Positions 37,810 through 51,300 of a stretch of DNA of 64,000 nt are shown here, piece by piece; the stretch's first letter is position 1; every line of letters starts with the position of its first letter. Source of the DNA: Cadophora sp. MPI-SDFR-AT-0126 (Eukaryota > Ascomycota > Leotiomycetes > Helotiales > Ploettnerulaceae); NCBI GenBank assembly GCA_020747065.1, contig JAGMVK010000012.1, positions 930,001 through 994,000 on the forward strand, given 5' to 3'. Made by a program: the position numbers and the translations under genes. A model generated the notes under the pieces. It was not told where the DNA came from. It saw only the letters and a list, made by a program, of their open reading frames with translations, and searched no databases.

Positions 37810-40242
37810 CGATTACTCGATAGACTTGCGAAGTATTGGTTCTATGTGCTTAATCAAGGGCGAATGGTGTAAAGAGTCACGGTGGGGGATATATAGTAAT
37901 GAATTCATAATTAAGCTTGGAGATCGTTGGTAGTTGTACGTGAATAATGATTGAGAGCATTACTAGTGGATTGTATGAAAGAAGTAAATCGATGAAGGCG
38001 CTGTTGAAGTGACTAGATGTAATGGCTCGTGCTTTTAGATGCGTCAGAACCCCCTTCTTCTGTATATGTAGGCAGGAAGCTCTAGGGAGGGGATCTACCG
38101 TCTTTAGCAATTAGTCTACTGTTATTCTGGCCTTCGCCGGAGGATCACTAGCTTATCTCTATCGTGTCTTGTCACCTCAGTGTTCAAGTGATCATTACAC
38201 TAGAACAAATATTTGGATGATTTGCAAATGCAATTACCCACAACCCTACAGCTTTCTATATATACGAGTAGAGCTATTCCAGAGGTTTCTACGATAATTT
38301 GAGTAAGAATTTTACAAGTAGAAAAGGGGAATAGGTTAATTGCGTGATCTTACAAGAAAATTCCCGAGGCTTTGAAAGGGCCCAACTTTAATTAATAGAA
38401 TGGCCACATTTTCCCTCGACATGCTTCTCCTAGAAATCCTACTCGAAAAAAATATAGTTATAATTATCTCTATATTGCAACAATAGACAAGATTACTCTT
38501 GTTTTACAAGGCATCACCTTAGATGTTCTATGTGTAATTAGAGGTAGTTATTGGCAGTGCCATTTAGCTATTTCTAAAGTTATTAGAGTAAAAGTGAAGA
38601 GAATTGTAAAAGAAGATTATAGGGAAAACTAAGCGTTTATATATCAGAGCTCTAAACCCTTAGGCTGAGCTGCCTGTAAATAAGTGGTAACAGGCTTTAT
38701 GTCGGTCAAAGCTTTCGAGAGTTATGGAGCAAATAGTCTGAGATCTGGGATCTTAATTCTTGGATCCAAGATAAGGGAGAAAGTCATGTGGAAGGTATTT
38801 GAGTGTGATCTCGGAAACAAATTCTCGACATATAGTTTTGATTGAAAGTATTTGATGCTAATGCGCCAACAGCTAAGTAGTTAGCCCAAATCTCCTCAGT
38901 CTATGGTTGTATGTGACAGTCAACTGCTTGTCTGAGTACATATGTGGTGTTCAGAAAGGAAATCTTGGTGTCTTCTAATCTCGAACCGAAAGTATGGACT
39001 GTGGAAACTTGCAATGGAGAATTAAGAGATCAGTATACAGTGCTACCCTTGGCTGCATCGATGAATCCCAAGTCTGAGGCGACGCGAAAGCAATCGAAGC
39101 TGGAAGATGTCAATCGATCTTCGGAAACCTGGTAGGCTCAGCTTGCTTATGCTGTACGCATATAGATCATTGCTAATTAACAGGAACTTAAGATCAGAAC
39201 ACTGGCCCCATACTGGCTCATTGCCTGACACAACTTCTGCAAAGTCTTCATTTCAGGCACCTCGACTGCACACAACACCGAGAAACAGGGAATATGATAG
39301 CCAGAGCAAAGCATCGAGTCGTTCTTCGAGATCAACTTGATCCCAGAGATTCTTTAACTTCTTGTCGTACATGTTTCCTGATCAGTCACTTTCGAATGAC
39401 TTAGACTTAGGGGCCCAACTTCTCAACTACGATTTATATTTTAGGCAACACCTTAGTATTTTAGGAAGCAGGAGATATAATTCAGTATTTGAAACTTTCC
39501 ATTGATTGGGAAAGCAAGCAACCAAGTACTGTACCCCGTACGCGTATCAAGAGAGGATCCGACGACAAAAACAAATCAGACATTTCACGCCACATCACTA
39601 GGGGGAAATCGATGACCACGCCGAGAAAAAGTGAGCTATTAGTCATTCCACAGCAATGGAACCTCTTTAGGAATAGATCTCGGCCCCGCGTCTCGCAAAA
39701 CCGGGAAGTGGGCGTGGGAATTCTGCTCTCTAAATAATAGCCACATCGAGATTCACATGCCGTTCCTGTCTTTCACATGCGTTTTGTTTGCATCTACGTG
39801 CTTGTACTTCAAGGAGCTAGTTCCGAAACTTTGTTGCGCCACACGGCCTGTCATTTTCTCTTTAAACAGACGCTGTTCATGAGAAGCGAGACAAGCTTGA
39901 GGCCAGATCCCCGGATGCCTAGTAAGTGTGAGAGCTAACAACTCAATGACGATTGTGCGATGTGGCTGTGCCAACTTCTTCCTCTCCTCTTCGAGCTTGC
40001 GTCCAGCTTCCTCATTGCTTGCGTCGAGCGCTGTAGCTTCTGCATGTCATTTGTGACGCAATGGGATAGATCGTGATGGATCGGTTGCTAACGCATATTT
40101 GAAAGTGGGGCAAGTCAGCGACGTAATAGGTATTAGGCGTGTATATGTTAGGGTCGATGTCCAGTTACCACTCCAAAAATAAACAAAATTTCAAGAAACA
40201 TTCAATAATAATACCCCATCTTTCAACATCAACTCCCTCAAA
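37810..40242. other. 2.4-kb AT-rich intergenic region, no gene
   Basis: From ~37880 to 38700 the DNA is markedly AT-rich (for example aaaaaaatatagttataatt) with no ORF over ~80 codons. This could be a decayed, RIP-mutated repeat, but no transposon protein motif was found. 38900-40200 is less AT-rich and holds only short ORFs (38944-39135, 39489-39737, 39753-39974). The last ~60 bases (atttcaagaaacattcaata, ctttcaacatcaactccctc) are the leader of the next gene. Confidence 0.45.
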
Positions 40243-40939
40243 ATGGACAACGCAGCAGCAGCAGTAAGCAAGCTCTTTGGTAAGAGCAGCACAACAGACG
40301 ATGCTGAGCAACCCTCCTCCACCGCCACCAAGTCGACTACCCACGATGTCGATGCAGACACCACCGTCGACGCCAAAGTCAACCCCGCAGTCGAGCACAC
40401 GCACGTCAAGAAAGCGCACGAAACCCGTGAGCAGACCTTCGTGGAGAAAGAGAAACACCAAGATCACTACCACACCACTATCCAGCCTTTGAAGGACTCC
40501 GACGTCCTCCCCGAGAAGCACGACTTCACGGAGGAGCAGAAGGAGAAGAATATCAACCGTGATGATGACACTGCAAGGGAGAAGGCGGAGAATGACACAG
40601 TGGGGTACCAGAGCTCGATTGATGAGAAGAAGTTTGAGAGCCAGACGAAGGAACCCACTGTTGTGAATGAGCATGTGCATCATCATTTGCATGAGACGGT
40701 GCAACCTGTTATTGAGAAGGGTAAGAGATTCCCAATTCAGTCTCACTCTTCCCCTGGGAAGAACTTGATCGAGGGTTTGACTGATGTTTGAAATAGAGGT
40801 CCTTGACCCATCGGTCACCCACAAGAGGGTCGATGTCAAGGAGAACATCCAGGAACAGTCAAAGCACCACGGTGTCACGACCAACTCTGCTTTGTCAGTT
40901 GATGAGTTCCAGAAGAAGCTGGATCAGCAGGAAACCTAG
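40243..40939 (+). CDS. charged His-rich stress/allergen-like small protein
   Basis: Exons are 40243-40720 and 40797-40939 (206 aa); intron GTAAGA..ATAG with branch gactgat, phase 1. It starts MDNAAAAVSKLFGKSSTTDD. The whole protein is hydrophilic, rich in Glu, Lys, Thr and His, with no membrane segment and probably largely disordered. Repeated motifs are VEHTHVKKAHETREQTFVEK, HYHTTIQPL and VNEHVHHHLHETVQPVIEKE. The end is SALSVDEFQKKLDQQET. The repeated H-x-H-HETVQPV pattern resembles a family annotated in ascomycetes as allergen or stress-induced protein, but that naming comes from immunology, not function. A role in stress tolerance is inference. Confidence 0.8.
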
Positions 40940-42049
40940 ATTGGAAACGGCATGTTATAAAATAATGTATATAATTGTACCATAACGAAACACCCCTACT
41001 TATGTTATTAGCATTGCATGTTGATACTCGCTTAACACAACTCCCTGGTGTATTCCTTCCATACTCGGAGCAGGCCGCAGCAAAGACAGTAGATAATAGA
41101 TAGACACACGAAACATATACACGCAATAATATCATATCTATTGCTTATCTCTCTTTCTCACTCTTCCTTTATTTCAGTCCTTTTGCTTGCCTTTGCCCAA
41201 ACCCAAAAACACACATGTATATTCGGTTCCGATTCGATGCCATGCCTTTCCATGTCATGTCACGCCGGGTTGTGCCAACACCGTATCGCCGTTGTCCTCC
41301 GCACTTCCCTTCCATGGCCATAATACCAATCCAATCCAACCCAAGACGAAGACCAAGTCCCGTTCCCAAGCCGAATGATCCAACCCCAAATTTTTGTGCT
41401 TCGCGCCACGCAAGACCGTCCCGTCCCGTATCCATGACAATAACAATAACGCCGGCAACTCAAACACCCCACATCGCTGCATCCGCCCAGATATTTAATT
41501 CGACTCGATCCGAATAGAAAACATAAAAGCCCCGCATAAAAGACAAGCATGATTGAAGAAGATGTATCCACCTTTCTGCAATCCCAGGTGACAATGCGAA
41601 GGTGATGCCCACCGCGGGGAAGAGAACATGTCCCTAGAGATCCGCAGAGAAACGAAGAAAACAAGCCTATCTCTCTTATCTTCAAAAAGAGGAAGGAGGA
41701 AGAAGAAGAAGGTTAAATATCCATGTCCATACCGATTCATCCATACAATCCCAATCATCTAGCTTTACTCACGCAAGATTCTCAACGCAACACAACACAA
41801 TAACACTTGAACGGAACTCCCCATCCAACACCAACAAACCGCCTTAAGACATGTAGAGAAGGCTATGCGTGCAGACCAGAAGAAATAAAAGGCAAGCTAG
41901 GAGATCAAGGGTTCGCTTTTGAAAATCCGTCCTGTTCCACCCATACCGGAGCCCAGACAGAGACCAACCAACCGACGCGCCTACTATGATTTTATGACGA
42001 TTTTATTTAATCCTCAACACACACTTAAAGTGTGGTTCGAGGGAGGAGT
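40940..42049. other. convergent 3' regions of the stress-like gene and PUF gene
   Basis: The two genes face each other, so this 1.1 kb should hold both 3' UTRs. It is repeat-poor and rich in A/C on the plus strand. Overlapping ORFs at 41169-41758 on the minus strand have no recognisable domain and sit where the PUF 3' UTR is expected. Confidence 0.45.
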
Positions 42050-45000
42050 TTACAGGCCGTGGATGACGACCTCTGGACAGGTCTTGCCGTCGGATTTGCC
42101 GGCTACGTCTGTGGGATCTTCAATCGTGCTGACATTTGTGCTGGGAAGACTGCTGCTTTGTGGACTGTTCTGTCCGTTCGTGAGCATGGGAGTTGGCGCG
42201 CTGGAGTCAATTTCGATAGGCATCGTCGGTGGAGCGGTTGAGGTTGGAGAATTGTAAGACTGAATAGGGCGTTCTTGGATCACCTTTTCGATGGCGATAA
42301 TTTGCTTTCCGTAGTTGTACTTCTTCAGCAGGGCGAGTTGTGGTTTCAGATCCTCCACAAACTTGTCACGATCAACACCTTTGAGCTGAGATAGGAGTTT
42401 TTCTGTGGCGTAATTAGCATGTAGTATTGTGATGGGGAAGGCGAAACTTACGAATCACATAATTTCCGTACTGATCTTTCATCATCAGTTGCAAAGGACT
42501 GGTTCCGTCGCTGTGCATCAAGGTGACTTGAGCCACGATTGCTCGTCTCTGCTCATCGGTTCCGTATTGAATGCTCTTTTCAACGACATTGGAAGCAAAC
42601 TTATGCTTCGAAAGCGTCAACAGCTGTGCAGTCACAATCTTGATGACCTTGGCTCGGTCATCGGGCCTCCCATGTTGAATGACGTGCTGAGTAACATAGT
42701 TACCGTATTGATCAGTGATGAGCATTGCCGAGCATTGGTGAAGTTCCTCCAGGATTGCAACTTGATCATGCGGTTTGCAGTACTCCAAAATACGTTGTAT
42801 GACACGGCAGCCGTATGGGTGGGCCGACAAGGTTTGTACTTGACCCCGGAATGCTTCGATGACAAATTGTATGTGCTCCGTGGGGACACGCTCAATGGCT
42901 TTCTGTACGACGTGATTACCGTTCTGATCCTTGACGCACTTGAGGATGTCGGCGTTCAATTCCCGGGCAAGCTCGGCTTGCTGATCGGCGAGGACATGTT
43001 CGAGGGCCTATTGAAGATTAGTCCAAGCTTGAAGTGTCAATACCAAGAGAAAAATTACCTTCTGAACAACTCTGCAGCCATACATCTGCATTGACAGTTC
43101 CATTACATGGTTCTTCATCTGCTCAGCCAGAACTCGCTTCTGCACCTGGTTGCCATGCTCGAAGAGCTTCTGGATGACATAGTTGCCGAAAACGTCCGTC
43201 ATGAGCTGAAGGGCATTTGGTTGAATCTCACGGAAGACTTGTTCCTTCTCATCACTATTTGCGGTTTCTAGCTTTTGCTGGATGAAACGTGAGCCGTGTT
43301 GGTCTCCACTGAATTCTACGATATGATTGTAGATATCCTAAAAGGCTTTAGCAGGTGAAATTTTCATGAATCTTTGAACTTACCCTTAGTTCGTATTTCT
43401 TGTTGGACTTGGAATTCGAACGGAATTCTTCTAGCAAAACACTCCTCACACCTGCACCAACATCCTGGTCCTTTGCTGGGCGGGTGGGAATGACGGGGGC
43501 CGGTGGATAGGGAGGAACGGGCATAGCGTAGCCATATGGGACATTTCCTGGCCTGAAATTGGCTTGTATATATTCATAGGGATGTGGTGGATACTGGCCC
43601 TGAAATTGGGCCCCATACATGTATGCTTGTGCTTGTTGCTGGAAATGGATGTTCTGGAGTCTCTGGTTCAGGTCGCTGGGTCCTTGAGGAGCCCTTGGGC
43701 CTCTCGACGTTGGTCGATAGATCTGCTCTTGTCCAGACGGGGGTGTCCCATTTGCAGAGTAGTATTTGGGGCTGTTGAGGCCCCGACGGTGATCACTTCC
43801 TGCTGGTGACACAGAGTCTCTTTCCGCAAAACGAGCCGCTTTATTGAAATATTCTTGGTTTGCGAATGGCTGATTTGAATAGGGATCAAAGCTGCTCATC
43901 ACTTTGGGTCCATGTCCATCACCCCACATAGCCGAGCCGTTGAGTGATTGGGCTTGCTGTGTAAAACCTGGATGCTTTGGAGAGTATGAATTGCCGACAC
44001 TGTTGTTAGCTTGAGACGAGCTGGGCTGCTCAGGATCACGACCAAGCGAGAACCCAGCCAACCTCTCACTTAACTCCGTTTCGTTTTGACCTATGTCAAA
44101 TCTCAAACCATTGGTCTGCATGGTATACGAGGATGAAGGTCCAGAGATCGAAGGACGTTGAGAGTGAATAGAGCTACTTGGTGTATGGTGTCCTCCAATG
44201 GACCCGAAAGGTTGGTTGCCATTCGAAAATGATACACTTCCTCCATTGCGACCTGATTCGGAAGTCCTGGATGGGGGCATACTTCCATCCCTGGAAGCAC
44301 TGCCAATTGCGAGGTACCGAGCAGGAATCTCAACCTCATAAGCTTCATTGTTACCATACTGACCAGAGTTCTCCTTGTCATCGTTGAAGGAGAAAGGCTG
44401 CGCCTTCTTCTGTACAAACTTGAAACTTCCAGAAGATGGATCCAGGCTGCTCTTCGGTTGTGATCTGAAGCTCGATCCTTGACCAATAGATGGCCGGGTT
44501 TGGTGGTATGGGGTCTGGATCTCTAAGAGAGTCTGAGAGGGCACGTTGGGGATGCTATTTCGAGTATGAGAGGGCGATGTGCTTCCACTGTGGGACTGCA
44601 TGGTAGGAGAAGTGTTGTCTGGGGCATTCCAGGGTCCATTTTGGTGTGTGCTCCAAGTGTCAGCCTCGGATTCAGCGGCCAAAGCCTTCGAACCACTGGG
44701 TCCATCAGGGAATTCCTTATTCTCCACTGTGCTGTCATCAGTGACTGCTAGAGTCGAATCACCCACAGTAGACCTACCACTGGGTCTCGCCTGTTCTCTC
44801 TTGGTGTTCGCATATCCGCTCCCAATCGTATTATTGCCCCATATAGTCCCCGAAGGCTGCCAAGTTGCACCGTTTCCAAAAGATTGTCCGACATTAGATG
44901 ACTGAGAAGAGTCGCTGCTGTGTCTCCCAGGAGCCGCGCCAAATTCGGGGAATCGTGGTGGCCGTGTCTATTTCGCAGATTCAGCAAAATGCAGGTGAGA

Positions 45001-45098
45001 GGAGGGGAGGGCTTTGGAGGGTTTCTTTTGAAAGGGGCCGTAGAACTCACTGCAGTTGGCATAGCGCCTGATGGACGGTTGGCAGTTGCAGAAGACAT
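42050..45098 (-). CDS. PUF3: Puf3-type Pumilio-homology RNA-binding protein
   Basis: Binds 3' UTRs to control decay, localisation and translation of target mRNAs; in yeast Puf3 targets are mitochondrial-protein mRNAs. Exons, 5' to 3': 45051-45098, 43384-44967, 43059-43337, 42452-43007 and 42050-42402 (939 aa). About 545 residues of disordered Ser/Gln/Asn/Pro-rich sequence precede eight PUF repeats. The base-contact residues read, R1 to R8: SRFIQ, NYVIQ, CRVVQ, NHVVQ, CRVIQ, NYVTQ, SNVVE, NYVIQ. By the known PUF code this predicts UGUANAUA-type targets. Splicing of the last intron (donor GTAAGT 42446-42451) recreates NYVIQKLLSQLK; without it the eighth repeat breaks. The tail after repeat 8 ends [12 protein letters not shown]. 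Puf3 is chosen over other PUFs from repeat residues and tail position, with less certainty than the family. Confidence 0.93.
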
Positions 45099-45233
45099 GA
45101 TGGTAGCCGGGTGCGATGTTTGGTATGTATGCGCGATGCCCGAGGGATCGAAGTATGTTCGGTGGGGAAGTGTTGGTGAAGAGAACGAAATGATACTTCT
45201 ACTACTTATTGACAGGTTGTAGGTCTATAAGAA

Positions 45234-45345
45234 CTAGAATATTTCGTAGATGTCAGCATATATGCCGTAAGGCTGATCTGGCAGATCAGGGCAGGCTGGG
45301 CTGGGAAGGCAGTATGCAGCTGAAGTGCCGCTCGTTCTCACTCAC
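45234..45345 (-). other. predicted 5'-UTR intron of the PUF gene
   Basis: On the minus strand, donor cactg|GTGAGT (45340-45345), branch tatgctgac and acceptor attctag|tt define a 112-nt intron starting about 135 bp upstream of the ATG. A 159-codon ORF without domains (45396-45875) lies further upstream in the probable leader. Confidence 0.5.
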
Positions 45346-48300
45346 CAGTGTTGGACGACGTAGTATGTAACGGCAGGTCGAGGACGCCGAAAGGCTTATT
45401 CATGTACAAAATTGGATCGAGAAGTGGTTGGCTGCACGCAGGAAGTATCGAGCATCGAGGAAGGAGGGAAGGCGAGGTAAATGAAGGGTTGCAGATAGGG
45501 CAAAGACCAGAGGATAGGTCGCACACGACAGCCCCTTCGTTTGTCATATGCTACGGGGGTGGAGTAGGCGCGCTTTTTCTGCTGTGTAGGCACCCGCAGC
45601 CAGACCCCCGAGTGGAGATAAAGAAGTAGCTTAGAGGTAGATTGACTATTGTCTCGCTGGCGATGCTGATCGAGGAGGTCTCGTTCCTCTTTAGGAGAGT
45701 GAGTCGTCTGAAAAATGCGGCTGCGAAGCAAGGGCGAGTCGGCAGCCAGGATAGAATGAGGTGGGAATGGGAATTTTGACTTTGCCTCTAGGGCGGGTCG
45801 CAAGCTAGATATGGAGCGCAGAATTCCCCAAGAAACGAGTGGAGAGACGTTGCACGGCTGTGATTGTGATGACAACAGATCCGTGAGAGGGAAGGATGTT
45901 TGTTGTTGTTGTTGGTGTTGGTAATGTTAAAGTTGGACGTCTGGTCTTTGAGGTTTAGAGTCGCGGTAGTAGTGGCTTGAAATAAATCGGGGTCCGTTGA
46001 TGGTCTGGTCTGGTCTGGTCTTCTGCCTTTCTTTCTGTCTGTCTGTCTTGCTTGTCTCCCTAGGCTGGGGGAATCTAGGGGAATCTAAGTATTAGGGTGT
46101 CCTAGGGCGGTGCATTGGACGATTTGACAGGGCACGGAGACTTTTAAGAAGGGGCTTGAGGGTGGGCGGGCTCGGCTTTGGGTATGATGCTTGCTGCTGG
46201 TGCTACTGGTGCTTTGGTCTTACCAGGGTATTGGGGGCTCGTACCAGGGGGGCAAACCAGAGCAGAGGAGGAAGAAGGAGTACTTCGTAGGAGTAGGAGA
46301 GAAGAGCTGACGGGAGTTGGACTTGCGGAATGCGCTGTGGCTTGTGGTTGGTGCTGATGAGAAGGGCTGTTCAGACGGCTGGCCAGTCACAATAGCAGAC
46401 CCAAGTTTGTGGGAAGAGGGAACGGCAGTGCAAGGCAGGGAATGGAGGGGAGGGCAGAGCAGGGCAACGTCGAAAGAGGGGGGCGGTGGGGGGCTACTAT
46501 TTGAGAGGAAGTAACTGTTGGGAGGCATAGGAAAGATGTGACTGACTGACTTTGACTGTTGCATAACTTCTACAGCTACTGCTAAGTATCCTGATACAAG
46601 ATGAAGAACACTCAGATTTGCAAAGTAAGGACTGAACTGGAGACTTTCTTAGACCTTCCTACTCTTCTGGGCCTGGCTTCTCCATCAAGTGCGGCGGCCA
46701 ATCCTCTCTGAGAGACAGCGGGCGAACAGACTAAGGGAGACCCTGGCTAGCAGGAGCTTTAAAACCACGACAGAGGTTATTTGTGTCAACTAGGACAGAA
46801 TCAGCCTGGTCCATGGGGCAATGAACTGCTAAATGCATCCCGCCATTTTGGTGCCCGGTGTACTTGCTGTACCTGAAATACGAATAGTAACTTTGCTTTC
46901 TTTGGCCTGCGATGTGATTGTGTTGTAATGCTGGTAACGGAAGGAGACCACTGAGATTATGTGTGTACATGCATACTGAGACTGTGAACAGGAGATGAGA
47001 TCAGACGAGACGAGATGAGATGAGATGAGATGAGATAGAGACAGGCATATCTGCTGTATGAAAGCAAGCAAGAAAGAAATGAAGAAGAACTTTTCACCTG
47101 ACACAAGCCTCCTAAAATGTCAGTCATACTTGGAAGAGACGAAGACTTGAAGAAGTCGAATGAGACAGCGATGCGTATCTTGTTGTCTTCAGCACCCTAC
47201 GAAGGTACGAAAGGTACTTCCGTACAACAGTACGAGCAGAAGCACGGACGAGTTTGCCAGCCGACGCTCCCCCTCAGCCCCTGAGCACAGCTAAGCCTTA
47301 CCGATGGATGGTGGGGCTGATATTGCTCTGCTCTGCTCTGCTCTCCTATCCTCTCCTCTCCTTCCGTGCCCCCCTAGGAATGTGAAAACATGCGACTGAA
47401 AGTATTCAAATTCCTCCACAAACCTTCACTACTAAGTATAAACAAGTATAGCGATGAAGAAATCTTGGAATGCCTACCAATCGTTTCGTGTTCCTCTCCC
47501 TTCTTATCTTCGCCTCTAGATCATCACCAGCGTTCCCCCTTTGCCGCCACATGGGATGGCAAGCAGCTGACGTTAATGCATCAGCGATGGCAAATTCCAT
47601 TCCTTCTTCATTTTTCCTCTCCAGCCTGTAAACTTCCTTGCCGGTATGTCGGCACCGTACTGCCATGCTGCAGACCCGAGAGCACAGGCCGGTTGCTGCC
47701 TCACTCGGAGGCCCATGGTCCTTTACTCGCAAGTGAGACAGAGCAGAACAGAGCATCACAAACACGACCCTTGGCCCCTCCTTACCCTACAAAATACTGC
47801 TCGCCTCACAATCACAGTGCCGGAACGCTTACCAGACTTCGGCCGGTTCTCGATGGTCTCGCATACCCTCTGTACTCTCGCATGCACCTGCAACTACCAA
47901 GTGTTTCATCCGGGGAACACGCCTGAACGTAGACCATCTCCCTGACACCATCCATCGTCTCCACACTTGCGATCGCCACTTTTCCAAAATAAAAATAAAA
48001 ATGCACGAAATTCGGCCAGCTTGGCTTGACTGCCGTAGGAAAGCAACATCCCTAGTTGCCCGTCCATCGCCTATTACTGACTTACAAGCACTTTGAGAGG
48101 TCACACGCGGCTGATGTTACCCTTTGATATTGAATTTTCCTATCAGATCTATCGGAAATGCGATCAGCATATGGGTTACAGCAGATACATCCAGCATTTC
48201 ACACACGCTAATGCTGATCGAGGTCATCGATTACGGGAAGCAGCATGAGACATATTCTGTACAGCCTGTATAGCAACCATCCCAAATGCCGACTAGGGTC

Positions 48301-51300
48301 CTCTAGTTCAGGTGGCGTTTGTAGAATAACAAAACCACAGAGTGGCCCCAATATTCTCACGCCCGACTTCACGCTTCCAGCGTGGTCCAGATCTGAGAGC
48401 CTCATACCACAAATTTCAAGCACCAGCATGACAGCAAGCCTCACAAAGATAGCAGCGCCGAAAGAGACAATCAATTGGAAGATCTCGAGGTGCCTCGCCT
48501 ACCTGCATGAGGCGATACGCAAAGACAGGAAACTTCTACTCCACTCGATCGAGACACGATCACAACTACAACCACCAGCACCACGTATTCCCACTTGAAT
48601 CTTGCTCTGGATCTTCGTACGCCCTGGCCGTGAGATCTTGTTCCACTCTTTCGGTCACAACGCCTCATCCGCTTTCCCCATCTGCCATGGCGCCAAATAT
48701 CTATTGGATCGATGCTTCATCTGCCTGCAACACCTTTACTTGTCCAAAAGGATGGTTCTCGCTCGCTCATGTGGTGGTGACAAAAAGGAAAGACAAAATC
48801 GACGATACAAGCGGGGGTCAGCCCATAATCATGCCAAAATGAAAGCTTGGGATACTCACAAATGTGAGAAGTGACAGCAATCCTCAAGACTGTAGGTTGT
48901 GCATCACAGCTCGCTAGACATCAGGCGAAGGTGGGTCCAGCCTTTCCGTTTTCTCCATTTGACTCTTACCTCCTCACCGCTGTTTGTTACATGGAAGAAA
49001 GCATCGATCGAGAAACTTGTCGTGGCAAGGCAAGAAGTTCGCCCACTCAAAGACATCAACAGCTGCGGCCTAGTCAGGTTACACAGCAGACTGTGCTCGG
49101 TACTCTAAGGTCATCAATTTAGATTTCTCTCTCCACGTGATACACACCAGATTTGAGACACCAAGCTGCAAGTCACAGGTCGTCCGAGAACCGGGTAGCA
49201 TGGCATTGGAGAGTAGTACTCTCGAGGCATCAAATGGCGCAAGAAATGTTTCCTTTTTTCCATCGACCAATAATGGCATCCGAATGTATATCAAGGTCTG
49301 TTCTCAACAAAGTGCCCCAGTAAGACGATAGAATCATGAAGCGTTTCCATTTTATGATAAGTTTAGAAGAAGTTTCCACTTTCTCCCGTCATTGCAGATC
49401 TGTCACATCCCGTGTTAAAGATGAATCTGCAAAGGAAGGCAAGATGCATGTCAAGGCTGGACAAAGTCACGAAGCTATGAGGGAAACAATGTCTTTACAG
49501 GGAGATCTCATTGCATATGAGATCAATGCAAATCGGCATTTTAGACGACATCTGACAACCCGGGTCTTGGGCACGGTTTGTGACATGGTTGGGCCTAGAG
49601 ACGCTGATCTTCAGATATCGTATGGAAGAAAAAGAAAACAAGGTCTTGGCTTAACGAGATTTGGGAAACACTTTCATGTGTCAGTCGCACCTCACAATGA
49701 CGATGGACCAGATTGTATACATTGATTGAGGGGATAGAGAATTAGAAGACATGGATATAGCTGGTTACGCTCTCTGCCTTGCCACACAACGATGCCCGCC
49801 TGGATATTTACCAGAAATGATCTCAGCTTACCATTTCAATGTACAAGTGTACACTCGTAGTGACCTGAAATCCAATTAACGGAAACACAGTTTTCAAAGG
49901 TGCACAGTACCATGGGTAGGAGTATCCATCGAGCTAGCAAACACCACGCGATGTTGACTTTGCTGTGGGCGAGACATAAAGATCCCGCAAGGGAAAATGG
50001 GGCTACACACTATCATCCAAGTCCCTAGCTCAACACGACAGCTCCATCCAACTATTGATCAAGGGTCTCATCCCGTTCATTCTTTCTCCCTCACCCAACC
50101 TTCTCTGCCTTCCTCTCCACATCAGTCAGGTCAACTAAAACCTCAACACCTCGCACCTTATGCTCCTTCACCCACCATCAAATCTCCCCGGGGCAGCTGG
50201 GCTCAACCTTCTATTGCATTGAATCCAGAAAGTCGGCTTCGCAACTGGCCGAGATTACGACTGTCCAACAACCTTCGAAATGGATGACTTCTCTCCTCGA
50301 TTGCCCGACTCTAGCATATTCTCCAGGTAAGCGTGCCCACGTAGCGAGGTTCTAGATATCTATTTCTAGGTACCTAGGATCCCAAGAGAGCAGAGGAAAG
50401 TATGAATCGATCATATCGTCAACAAACAAACAAACGAACAAAACAAACTATCATCTGACCTCCCCCGCCTTTCAGGTTTCAGAACATCTCTGAACTCACA
50501 TAAATCAAACCGTCCGAACCAAAATCATGCATAATGCATTCCAGACCCTCTCTGCTTCCACCAGCCTCATCTCATCAGTCGAAGGATCCAAAACGCATTC
50601 TCGAAAGTCGGCCCTGTCTAATCTGTGACATCAGATAAGAGTAAGTTCATGCCTTGAGCTTGTTCGGACGAAGCTCAGAGCTCAGGCCGGTTCAATTGTT
50701 AGGGGAGAAGTGAGTGAACCGAGGTCCGGATGCTTTGAATTGTTTGATTCATGCTGAAACCCGATCTTCAAGTCTTTCTTCCATAACATTGGATGAACAT
50801 GAAAGTGAACACAACAGTCATTGAAGAATGCGAATAAAGTTGTTGATACTGAAGAATGTAAGAATCCAAACAAGTCTAACAACAGCAAGAACGGCCAGAG
50901 ATAAAAGTTCAACAACTTAAATCCGGCCAGGATTACCAATTGGCGGAGGGGTTCGCCAACGAACCAATTTTATACAGACCAGGGTCCTGATTGGGAAGAC
51001 TGTGCAAATCATTGATTGATTTCTGCGGAGAATTTTCAGCTGTCATTCATGCGGAAAGCGGAAACAACAACGGGATAAACATCTGACGGTTGAACTGTTT
51101 CCTCGGCATTCATTTGGCATGTTGAATTTTTTTGCCTTGGTTCAACAGTCGGATATGAGGAGGCAATGGACAGAGATGCCACCGGTACAGTAATACCTCC
51201 ACAGTTGCAGATAACGCCCCTTTCTCTCATCAGAAAGATAGGAGAGATCTCGATCCGTCACACCCTATCTTCATCCCACCCCACTCCATCACATCACATC

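Noticed and set aside
38300..38700. Possible transposon remnant in AT-rich DNA
   Set aside because: No terminal repeats or transposase/reverse-transcriptase motifs were visible; only the composition is reported.
47390..47926. 178-codon plus-strand ORF
   Set aside because: No domain, opposing ORFs over the same bases, pyrimidine-rich composition; no sign of a real start or introns.
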